A DNA stretch of 64,000 nt, taken from NCBI RefSeq assembly GCF_003143755.1, contig NZ_QFRI01000001.1, forward strand, positions 952,051-1,016,050, read 5' to 3'. The notes beneath the pieces were generated by a model. It saw nothing but the letters and a program-made list of their open reading frames with translations, was not told where the DNA came from and searched no databases. This stretch comes from Algibacter marinivivus. GTDB lineage: Bacteria; Bacteroidota; Bacteroidia; Flavobacteriales; Flavobacteriaceae. The position numbers and the translations under genes are program-made. Shown in pieces: positions 1-7,793 of this stretch (the stretch's first letter is position 1; every line of letters begins with the position of its first letter).

Positions 1-3000
1 ACCTACAGCTATATTGGCTGTAATATCGCCATCTAAATTATCTGTGGCTGTTGCACCTTGTTCTGTATAAACATCACCGACATTTAAATCAATTAATGCA
101 TTTCCATTTAAGGTAATGACTGGTGCTGTGGTATCTTGTTCATCAGCTATTAAGTTAATATCATCTATTGCAATATCAGCTTGCCATGTACTTCCAACAA
201 ATCTGTTAAATCGTAACTGAATACCTCCTCCTGCATATGTGTCTAAATTCAAGTTAACAGTTAACCAAGAATTACCTTGGTTTCCAGACTGATTCCAAAT
301 ACTAATCCAAGAAGCACCATCATCGTCACTAATTTCTAAGTCAATTGTTCCCATATCTGTCGCTCCAAACATATGATACTGAAAACTAAAATCTGCACCA
401 CTAGCACTTGACAAATCAAAACAAGGTGAAGTAATAATAGCTCTCTTATCTGGGAAACCAGTACCGTTACCTGAAGCCTCTACAAAAATATAATCTGAAC
501 CTTGAGCTGCTGCTGAAGGCCCTGTATTATTAGATGGTGTAGTTGCTGAATTAACTGACCAATCTAAATCATCACCAGAAAACTGTGTCCAATCTCCAAT
601 TGAGCCTTCAAACCCTTGGGCATAAGGAAATGATGCTATGCCTCCTGCGCATCCAGGTGATGGTTCTGCAACATTAACCGTTCTAGTTACTTCAGTAGCC
701 GCATTTCCAGCTAAATCTGTAACATTGTAGGTTACAACATATACTCCAATAACACCCGTATTTACTACATCTCCACCAATAACAATGTTACTAGATATAT
801 CTCCATCTGCATTATCAATAGCGGTAGCACCTTCCTCCGTATAGGTGTCACCAATACTCAAATTAGTTGGAGAAGCACCATTTAACGTTATTACTGGTGG
901 TGTTATGTCTGGACCTGCAGCTTCAATTATTATTGTATAATCTTCAACTTCTCCATATTGAAACGTTTGACAAGAAGTAGGAAGCGCATTATATTGCATA
1001 GATATACGCATTCTAGTTGAATTTTCAACAGCTGTGGAAGGAATAGTAAAACTACCATTTACGCTAGTTGAATTTGTTGGAGATTGAGTAAAAACCTGTT
1101 CTCCTGAATCGTCAAAATCACCATCTCTATTATAATCTATCCAAACTGAATACGCTTCATTATAAACCTGCCCTGTCCAGGTTGGTGTTATCGTAATTGT
1201 ATATTGAGATTGTTTTTCTAGAGTTGTTGAAATATTTGTGAAATCTGAATAAAACTGAGCTCCAGAAGTGTTGTCGATAGTATTTAATTGAACTCTACTT
1301 ATAAATTCATCATTAACATTAGTACTAGCTGAAGCACAATAATTAAGTTGAACATCTAAAGTTGTAAAATTAATCGAAGCAGAATATGCTGAATTATTTG
1401 TACCACAATTAGATCGAACTTGGGCTTCATAATCGGTTAAGTTAGCCAACCCATTTAATGTGGTTGCTGGAGTTGTTAGTCCATTAACTTCTGTCCAGTT
1501 TTGCTCACCAACAACACGGTATCTTACATCATAAGTTGCTGAAGCAATATTGTTCCATGTAAGAGTTGCATCAGTAGCTGTTACGTTGTTACTTGCTAGT
1601 CCTGTTGGAACAGAAACCACACATGGTGTTTGTATACTTATAACTTTAAAGTCATCAAAAAGAAACCCATCAAAAGTAGTTGGATAACCATCTGCTCTAT
1701 TTGTATTATCTGAATCAAAAACGAAACGGAATTGCGCATTTGTAGCTCCAAATAGAAAACTGTTTTCTGTGGCATCAATTAGTATTTCTTCCATTACCCA
1801 CTTATCCATGGTATCAGAATCATATAAAGATTCCCCTGTAGGTTGATTGTTTTGGTCTGAAGTAGATTTTCCAGTACTTGTATTAGAGCTATTACCACTA
1901 CTGTACCTGTTAGTAGAAATACTAGACCCAGGTTTTGTATATTTTCCACAAAGAGGTATCCATGTTGAACCATTGGTAGACCCTTCTATTTGGACATAAT
2001 CAAAATTTCGTTCTAAATCCCACTTAGCAAAAAACTGAACTACAGATGCTGTTGCAGAAGATAAATTTACTGAAGTATTTAGAGTTAAAGTATTAGATTG
2101 ATTGTTCCCATAGCCTCCAGAAGGCGATTCTGTAATTGCTAGAGTCCCAGAATATGAATCAGAAGTTGTTCCCCATGAACCACCTGATGTAGTCCAGTTA
2201 GATAAGTTATCAGTATCCGGATTATCAACAAATAATACTGCTGGATTATATGTCTTTATAATATTTGCTCGATACATTACATAACCATCATCGTTACTCA
2301 ATGTTATTTGAAATTCAATTTCATCATTTGCTTGAATTCCAGAGTCTAGAGTATAAGCAGCTGACACAGTTCGTTGCTCTAATTTACTCCAACCTGTTTG
2401 AGTGGCAGGGGGTGTGATAGATGTAATATTTGATGAAACAGGTGTTACATTAAGAGTGATATCACCTAAAGTTTGCCCTAAATATTCAATAGCAAAATCT
2501 AAATTTCCAGAAGTAGCGCTAATATCATTATTATTTAAATCGTGAAATTGTGCAAACTTTCCACTATGGTAAGCATTAACAAAATTCATTCTTACTGCTC
2601 TTTGAGCTATTTCAACAATCTTAGTAGCATTTGGCCAAAAACTACCTTCTCCGTCACTTGAAATCCATGAACCATTTTCTGGCGCTAGAGCTAAAATTCC
2701 TTGACCAGAACCTGTAGATCCATTAACATCAGCTACTCCTCCAAGCATCCAATCACTCATGTCACCATTTGCTATTGTTAATATATCTGGAGCTTCACCA
2801 TAAATGTATCTATTAAAACGCGTCATATCATGACAAAATTTATGGTACTCAGCTTCTCTACCTGAAGCAGGTGCATTAGGATACCCATTATAAGCATGAG
2901 GAATCAAATTAGAAGTGGCATGATGATTCATAGCCGTTTTAAAATTTCTTGTTGCAGAAAAATCTCTTACAATTTGCGTTTCAGGTTCTGAAAAAGCAGA

Positions 3001-4017
3001 AGGCCCACGATAGGTGTTATTACTTTGCGTTCCTGAAGAACCTCCATATATTGCATTTGGGCCCCAGAAATAATCGTAATTTCTGTTCAAATCAACACCT
3101 CTAAGGTCATTGTTTCCTGTATTATATGGCCCTAAGTTTTTACGCTGTAACCCTCCTCCACTAGGTGCTATTTCTTCATTCCATCTTAATCCATCAGGAT
3201 TTGCAACTGGAATAAAATACATTTCATGATTATCAACTAAATTTTTAATCCCAGCATCGGTATCATAGTTTTCTAAAATATACCACATGTAGTACATTAA
3301 ATTCATTAAACTACTAACCTCTCTTGAATGTGTCATACCAGAGTATAAAGACTCAGGTTCATTAGTTTCATCAGCATCAGGGTTGTCAGAAATTCTAACG
3401 TAATAAACCGTACTTCCTGACCATGTATTATATTGCCCTCCATTGGTAAATGAATTACCATGAGTTACTTGGTTTGTTGGTGATGCATTAGCCTTAACTG
3501 ATATTAAATTTGGATATAAAGCTCTCATTTGGTCTAACTCAGCTAAAACTTCACTGTAGGTTAAACAACCACCCATACTTCCTAAATTGAAGTTTGTTGG
3601 TACAGCCCAATTTACTTCTGAGCATCCTTCGTATTGAATAAAGTTATCTATACTTTCACTTTTTGTACTTAAAGATTTACTAGCCAGTGTTTGTGATTTT
3701 TTAGCTTGCAATTGAGCTCTAGCAATAGGTAATTCAATTTCAGATTTCTTTCTATAGTGCTCTATTAAATCATCTACAAGAACAGAATAAGGAATATTCT
3801 GTTTTTTTAACATCGCTAATTCATGCGTTCCTAATTCTAAAATTAGGTTATTATCAGTGAAAACAGCACCACAAGATAAATCAATCCCAGTTTGTTTAAC
3901 TTTTAAAAGTTGAGTCTTGGTTGGATTATTGATTTTGATTCGTTTTGAAGTCAAGGTTTGAGAAAACCCAAATAATGAGCTTGCTAAAAAAACAAGCATT
4001 AATGTAAAATTTTTCAT
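1..4017 (-). CDS. Secreted multidomain M14 zinc carboxypeptidase, partial (C-terminus beyond window)
   Basis: The reading frame is open from an ATG at 4017 to the window edge (1339 codons, no stop), so the C-terminus is missing. A signal peptide ends near residue 20 (LFGFSQ). The M14 peptidase domain spans roughly 150-470: zinc ligands H230 and E233 in THSRE, an NRNYDYFWG substrate-binding segment near 311, a third His near 365, and the probable catalytic Glu in ALAPENG. Then follow a fibronectin III-like domain (about 800-876), a GEVED domain (motif GEVEDYTI), a DUF5011 Ig-like repeat (about 1038-1110), a MAM-like region, and a second DUF5011 copy at the edge. The family cleaves C-terminal residues from peptides. 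Export by type IX secretion is likely, but the sorting domain would lie outside the window. No partner gene is adjacent. Confidence 0.9.
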   Translation of the reverse strand, partial: MKNFTLMLVFLASSLFGFSQTLTSKRIKINNPTKTQLLKVKQTGIDLSCGAVFTDNNLILELGTHELAMLKKQNIPYSVLVDDLIEHYRKKSEIELPIARAQLQAKKSQTLASKSLSTKSESIDNFIQYEGCSEVNWAVPTNFNLGSMGGCLTYSEVLAELDQMRALYPNLISVKANASPTNQVTHGNSFTNGGQYNTWSGSTVYYVRISDNPDADETNEPESLYSGMTHSREVSSLMNLMYYMWYILENYDTDAGIKNLVDNHEMYFIPVANPDGLRWNEEIAPSGGGLQRKNLGPYNTGNNDLRGVDLNRNYDYFWGPNAIYGGSSGTQSNNTYRGPSAFSEPETQIVRDFSATRNFKTAMNHHATSNLIPHAYNGYPNAPASGREAEYHKFCHDMTRFNRYIYGEAPDILTIANGDMSDWMLGGVADVNGSTGSGQGILALAPENGSWISSDGEGSFWPNATKIVEIAQRAVRMNFVNAYHSGKFAQFHDLNNNDISATSGNLDFAIEYLGQTLGDITLNVTPVSSNITSITPPATQTGWSKLEQRTVSAAYTLDSGIQANDEIEFQITLSNDDGYVMYRANIIKTYNPAVLFVDNPDTDNLSNWTTSGGSWGTTSDSYSGTLAITESPSGGYGNNQSNTLTLNTSVNLSSATASVVQFFAKWDLERNFDYVQIEGSTNGSTWIPLCGKYTKPGSSISTNRYSSGNSSNTSTGKSTSDQNNQPTGESLYDSDTMDKWVMEEILIDATENSFLFGATNAQFRFVFDSDNTNRADGYPTTFDGFLFDDFKVISIQTPCVVSVPTGLASNNVTATDATLTWNNIASATYDVRYRVVGEQNWTEVNGLTTPATTLNGLANLTDYEAQVRSNCGTNNSAYSASINFTTLDVQLNYCASASTNVNDEFISRVQLNTIDNTSGAQFYSDFTNISTTLEKQSQYTITITPTWTGQVYNEAYSVWIDYNRDGDFDDSGEQVFTQSPTNSTSVNGSFTIPSTAVENSTRMRISMQYNALPTSCQTFQYGEVEDYTIIIEAAGPDITPPVITLNGASPTNLSIGDTYTEEGATAIDNADGDISSNIVIGGDVVNTGVIGVYVVTYNVTDLAGNAATEVTRTVNVAEPSPGCAGGIASFPYAQGFEGSIGDWTQFSGDDLDWSVNSATTPSNNTGPSAAAQGSDYIFVEASGNGTGFPDKRAIITSPCFDLSSASGADFSFQYHMFGATDMGTIDLEISDDDGASWISIWNQSGNQGNSWLTVNLNLDTYAGGGIQLRFNRFVGSTWQADIAIDDINLIADEQDTTAPVITLNGNALIDLNVGDVYTEQGATATDNLDGDITANIAVG

Positions 4018-4209
4018 GAGAGTTGGTTGGTATAAAGATTAATAATTAGCTTGAAAATAGATATTTATTTTCAATAAAACCTCTTTTTTTACTGCTGATT
4101 TATAGATAGTTATACAATTTATGGTTTTACCTCATTTGAGATGAAGAAATTACCTACATATAGTATAAATCTTACAAATTTTAGAAATTTCAAACCATCT
4201 TCTATTTAG

Positions 4210-4217
4210 TATATTTG
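4210..4217 (+). promoter_or_regulatory. Candidate -7 box for the peptide ABC ATPase gene
   Basis: TATATTTG matches the Bacteroidota -7 consensus TAnnTTTG and ends 25 nt before the ATG at 4243. No clear -33 TTG is visible at the right spacing, so this is tentative. Confidence 0.35.
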
Positions 4218-4242
4218 AATTATAAATTTTCCTATTAAGATC

Positions 4243-5916
4243 ATGAATCCTATTTTAGAAATTAAAAACCTTAGTATTGCGTTTAATCAAAATGAAGTTA
4301 TCCATAATATTTCTTATGCTTTAAACAAAAATGAAATATTAGGTATAGTTGGTGAGTCTGGTTCAGGAAAATCTGTTTCTTCTTTAGCCATATTAGGATT
4401 ACTTCCAAAAAAAATATCAAAAATAACTAATGGTTCAATTATTTACAGGGATGAAAATTTAACCCAACTCTCAAGTCAACCTTTTCAAAAAATTAGAGGT
4501 AATAAAATAGCTATGATTTTTCAGGAACCTATGAGTTCTTTAAATCCATCTATGACTTGTGGAAAACAAGTAGAAGAGGTTTTATTACAACACACAAGTT
4601 TATCAAAAAAACAAGTAAAAGAAGAAACATTATCGCTTTTTGAAAAAGTGAAACTTCCAGACCCTGAACGCGTCTTTAAAGTATATCCTCATGAAATTTC
4701 TGGAGGCCAAAAGCAGCGCGTTATGATAGCTATGGCTATTGCTTGTAAACCTGATGTTTTAATAGCTGATGAACCTACCACTGCTTTGGATGTTACAGTA
4801 CAAAATGATATAATAAAGTTATTAAAGGCATTACAGGTTGAAACAAAAATGAGTATTATTTTTATTACTCATGATTTGGCTTTAATCTCAGAAATAGCAG
4901 ATCGGGTTCTAGTAATGTACAAAGGAAATATTGTTGAAGAAGGTCTAGTTAAAAACATTTTTAAATCTCCAAAGCATAGTTATACAAAAGCTCTAATTAA
5001 TTCAAGACCTTCTTTAGATACTCGTTTAAAAGTTTTACCAACTATTCAAGATTTTTTAAATGATAGTATTTCTACCGAAATTGTTTCAAAAGAACAACGT
5101 AAAAAAAACCATGATAAACTTTATAATAAAGCGCCGTTATTAGAAGTACTTAATGTAGAAAAAGAATATATAACTAAATCTGGTTGGTTTACAAAACCGC
5201 AACACTTCAAGGCTGTTAATGATGTAAGCTTTAAACTATATGAAGGTGAAACATTAGGTTTAGTTGGTGAGTCTGGTTGTGGCAAATCAACTTTAGGAAA
5301 TGCTATACTTCAATTAGATAAAGCTACTTCTGGATCAATTTTATATAACGGTATTGATATAACAAAACTCTCCAAAACTGAAACAAGGCGGTTAAGAAAA
5401 GATATTCAAATTATATTTCAAGATCCATACTCATCCTTAAACCCAAGAATACCTGTTGGAGAAGCTATTATGGAACCCATGAAGGTTCATAAACTTTATG
5501 CTTCTGATATTGAAAGAAAAGAAAAAGTAATTGATATTTTAAAACGCGTTGGTTTATCTGAAGATTATTTTAATAGATATCCTCATGAATTTTCTGGCGG
5601 ACAACGTCAACGTATTGGTATAGCTAGAACTATAGCTTTAAAGCCTAAATTAATTGTTTGTGATGAATCCGTTTCGGCTTTAGATATTTCTGTTCAAGCG
5701 CAAGTCTTAAACCTATTAAACGAGTTGAAAGCAGATTTTGGGTTTACATACATATTTATATCTCACGATTTGGCTGTGGTAAAATATATGTCTGACCAGT
5801 TATTAGTAATGAATCAAGGTAAAATTGAAGAATTGGATGATGCCGATATTATTTACGACTCACCAAAAAAGGAATACACAAAAAAACTAATTCATGCTAT
5901 ACCCAAAGGGTTATAG
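4243..5916 (+). CDS. Oligopeptide-type ABC transporter protein with two fused ATPase domains
   Basis: At 557 residues this is a tandem fusion of two DppD/DppF-type (OppD/OppF) nucleotide-binding domains. Domain 1 has Walker A GESGSGKS (37-44), signature SGGQ (153-156) and Walker B DVLIADEPTT (171-180). Domain 2 has Walker A GESGCGKST (342-350), signature SGGQ (451-454) and Walker B around 470-476 (LIVCDES). A linker of about 50 residues joins them. Such fused proteins (YejF/GsiA-like) energise uptake of peptides or similar solutes with separate permease and binding-protein subunits. Those subunits are not adjacent, so the substrate is unknown. It is probably monocistronic; a strong hairpin overlaps its stop codon. 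Confidence 0.92.
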   Translation: MNPILEIKNLSIAFNQNEVIHNISYALNKNEILGIVGESGSGKSVSSLAILGLLPKKISKITNGSIIYRDENLTQLSSQPFQKIRGNKIAMIFQEPMSSLNPSMTCGKQVEEVLLQHTSLSKKQVKEETLSLFEKVKLPDPERVFKVYPHEISGGQKQRVMIAMAIACKPDVLIADEPTTALDVTVQNDIIKLLKALQVETKMSIIFITHDLALISEIADRVLVMYKGNIVEEGLVKNIFKSPKHSYTKALINSRPSLDTRLKVLPTIQDFLNDSISTEIVSKEQRKKNHDKLYNKAPLLEVLNVEKEYITKSGWFTKPQHFKAVNDVSFKLYEGETLGLVGESGCGKSTLGNAILQLDKATSGSILYNGIDITKLSKTETRRLRKDIQIIFQDPYSSLNPRIPVGEAIMEPMKVHKLYASDIERKEKVIDILKRVGLSEDYFNRYPHEFSGGQRQRIGIARTIALKPKLIVCDESVSALDISVQAQVLNLLNELKADFGFTYIFISHDLAVVKYMSDQLLVMNQGKIEELDDADIIYDSPKKEYTKKLIHAIPKGL

Positions 5917-5922
5917 CATGAA
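5891..5922. terminator. Hairpin spanning both convergent stop codons
   Basis: TTCATGCTATACCC (5891-5904), loop AAA, then GGGT-T-ATAGCATGAA (5908-5922) form a 14-bp stem with one bulged T. It covers the stop of the ABC gene (TAG 5914-5916) and of the minus-strand small ORF (5911-5913). No long T tract follows directly, so terminator activity is inferred from position and stem strength. Confidence 0.45.
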
Positions 5923-6174
5923 TATCTTTTTGGTTAGATAAGCTAAGCTTTTTAAAAACTGCAAATTCTCTTTTAAAGTTTCTTTGAATTTGCTTTCATC
6001 ATTTGTAGGTTGTTCAGGTAGATTTGTTGCAATATTCATTAGTGTTAAGTTTATGGTAGATTTGGGGAAATCTATAATTATTTGGTTTTTTTGGGGACAG
6101 CTAATATAACATACATTTTCAAATACATCGTTAAAAAACATAAAAAATCGATAAAATACATTTATATTTAACAT
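5911..6174 (-). CDS. Small hypothetical protein (87 aa)
   Basis: ATG at 6174, stop at 5911. It lies 42 nt after scoB on the same strand and ends inside the hairpin shared with the convergent ABC gene. I do not recognise the family. The N-terminal half is hydrophobic/aromatic with two Cys (CYISC). The C-terminal part is a Lys/Leu-rich predicted helix (KFKETLKENLQFLKSL). No signal peptide or catalytic motif is evident. It does not lie over another gene except for 6 nt at its end, which favours a real gene, but coding status is unproven. Confidence 0.4.
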   Translation of the reverse strand: MLNINVFYRFFMFFNDVFENVCYISCPQKNQIIIDFPKSTINLTLMNIATNLPEQPTNDESKFKETLKENLQFLKSLAYLTKKIFML

Positions 6175-6216
6175 TTTGTCGATTTTTCATTCAATAACAA
6201 TAACTAAAAGAGCATT

Positions 6217-6870
6217 CTAAATATCCATTTCTGGTATGTCTCCATCAATTATTAATGTGCCTTCAGTGGCATTTTTAATATCATCTACTGAAACTCCAGG
6301 TGCTCGTTCTAATAGTTTAAAACCATTATCTGTAACTTCAATAACCGCTAAATTGGTTACTATTCTTTTAACACATCCAACACCAGTCAACGGAAGAGAA
6401 CATTTTTTTAAAAGTTTTGATTCACCTCGTTTATTTGTATGCATCATAGCTACAATTATATTTTCAGCACTGGCTACTAAATCCATTGCTCCTCCCATTC
6501 CTTTTACCATACGCCCTGGAATTTTCCAATTAGCAATATCTCCATTTTCAGCAACTTCCATAGCTCCAAGAATTGTTAAATCAACATGTTGCCCTCTTAT
6601 CATAGAAAAACTTAAAGCCGAATCAAAAAAACTGGCACCAGGTAATGTAGTTATCGTTTGTTTACCCGCATTAATTACATCCGCATCTTCTTCTCCTTCA
6701 AAAGGGAAAGGGCCCATTCCTAAAACACCGTTTTCACTCTGAAATTCAACTTCTATATCATTACGCACATAGTTTGCTACTAACGTTGGAATTCCAATTC
6801 CAAGGTTAACATAATAGCCATCTTGGACTTCTTTTGCTATACGTTTTGCTATACCGTTTTTGTCTAACAT
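6217..6870 (-). CDS. scoB: CoA transferase subunit B (3-oxoacid/acetate type)
   Basis: At 217 residues this is the beta subunit of a family I CoA transferase, which moves CoA between succinyl-CoA (or acetyl-CoA) and acetoacetate or other acids through a glutamyl-CoA intermediate. The catalytic Glu lies in the SENGVLGMGP motif near residue 45, and the N-terminal GYYVNLGIGIPTLV segment is typical. It forms a heterodimer or heterotetramer with the subunit A encoded 99 nt upstream on the same strand. That gap holds a paired REP-like palindrome, with the nearer hairpin 18 nt before this ATG. Expected role: ketone body or short-chain acyl metabolism in the cytoplasm. The exact substrate is not readable. 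Confidence 0.93.
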   Translation of the reverse strand: MLDKNGIAKRIAKEVQDGYYVNLGIGIPTLVANYVRNDIEVEFQSENGVLGMGPFPFEGEEDADVINAGKQTITTLPGASFFDSALSFSMIRGQHVDLTILGAMEVAENGDIANWKIPGRMVKGMGGAMDLVASAENIIVAMMHTNKRGESKLLKKCSLPLTGVGCVKRIVTNLAVIEVTDNGFKLLERAPGVSVDDIKNATEGTLIIDGDIPEMDI

Positions 6871-6883
6871 ATATAATCTCTTT

Positions 6884-6964
6884 TTGTCATTCCCGTGAAA
6901 ACGGGAATCTTTTTAATTGAAACTTAATATTTAAAATGGATTCCTGCCTTCGCAGGAATGACAA
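6884..6964. repeat. Paired REP-like palindromes in inverted orientation (BIME-like)
   Basis: ATTCCCGT-GAAA-ACGGGAAT (6889-6908, perfect 8-bp stem) and ATTCCTGC-CTTC-GCAGGAAT (6940-6959, perfect 8-bp stem) are about 31 nt apart. The outer flanks TTGTCATTCC (6884-6893) and GGAATGACAA (6955-6964) are inverted copies of each other, so the two units face each other as in paired REP/BIME elements. The element fills the scoA-scoB gap. Confidence 0.85.
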
Positions 6965-6969
6965 GCATT

Positions 6970-7671
6970 TTAACTTTTAGGTCTTACCGTTCTCTGCTCT
7001 ATTCGCTTTTCATAAACTTCACCTTGAAATATTCGTTGCACAAAGATTCCTGGAATATGAATTTGGTTTGGATCCAAATCTCCAAGCGGAACAAGTTCTT
7101 CAACCTCTGCAACTGTTATTTTGGCTGCTCCGCACATATTTGGATTAAAATTTCTTGCTGTTCCTTTAAAAACTAAGTTACCAGCTTCATCACCTTTCCA
7201 TGCTTTTACAAAAGCAAAATGGGCTTTAAACGCATGTTCTAAAACATACATTTTTCCATCAAACTCTCGCGTTTCTTTACCTTCAGCTACTTCAGTACCA
7301 AATCCTGCAGGTGTATATATTGCCGGAAAACCAGCTTGTGCCGCTCTACAACGTTCTGCCAAAGTTCCTTGAGGAATCAATTCAACATCTAATTCTCCTG
7401 AAAGCATTTGGCGTTCAAACTCATCATTTTCTCCAACATAAGACGACACCATTTTTTTAATTTGCTTTTCTTGAAGTAATAAACCTAAACCAAAATCATC
7501 AACTCCAGCATTATTAGAAATACAGGTTAAACCATTTACTCCAAGTTTTACCAACTCTGCAATAGAATTTTCAGGAATTCCACTAAGTCCAAAACCACCA
7601 AGCATGAATGTCATGTTATTTGAAACACCTTTTAAAGCATCTTGAACATTAGCAACTTTTTTATTAATCAT
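6970..7671 (-). CDS. scoA: CoA transferase subunit A (3-oxoacid/acetate type)
   Basis: At 233 residues this is the alpha subunit of a family I CoA transferase, partner of the beta subunit downstream. The N-terminal glycine-rich [14 protein letters not shown] segment (about 21-34) and the [20 protein letters not shown] region are characteristic. The alpha subunit forms part of the CoA-binding surface but lacks the catalytic Glu. Start is ATG at 7671 ([16 protein letters not shown]). The 99-nt gap to scoB contains the paired palindrome, yet the two genes are expected to be co-transcribed. A TAATTTTA sequence upstream is only a weak -7 candidate. Confidence 0.93.
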   Translation of the reverse strand: MINKKVANVQDALKGVSNNMTFMLGGFGLSGIPENSIAELVKLGVNGLTCISNNAGVDDFGLGLLLQEKQIKKMVSSYVGENDEFERQMLSGELDVELIPQGTLAERCRAAQAGFPAIYTPAGFGTEVAEGKETREFDGKMYVLEHAFKAHFAFVKAWKGDEAGNLVFKGTARNFNPNMCGAAKITVAEVEELVPLGDLDPNQIHIPGIFVQRIFQGEVYEKRIEQRTVRPKS

Positions 7672-7732
7672 TATTATTCGTTTTTACATCATAAAATTAC
7701 GAATAATTGAATGATATGCCTATATTTTTGAC

Positions 7733-7762
7733 AAATAAAAAACCATTCCTTTCAGAATGGCT
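7733..7762 (-). terminator. Rho-independent terminator of the ricT-gldH-PBP1A operon
   Basis: On the minus strand, CCATTC-TGAAAG-GAATGG is followed by a T run (the A run at 7737-7742 on the plus strand). It lies about 30 nt after the PBP1A stop at 7794. Confidence 0.75.
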
Positions 7763-7793
7763 TTTTATTGAATTTTTGAAATTTAATTAAATA

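Noticed and set aside
6236-6742. 168-codon plus-strand ORF
   Set aside because: It lies wholly antisense to scoB, whose motifs are complete; the translation has no family character.
7723-7730. TATTTTTG on the plus strand
   Set aside because: No plus-strand gene follows; the next genes on that side are transcribed from the minus strand.
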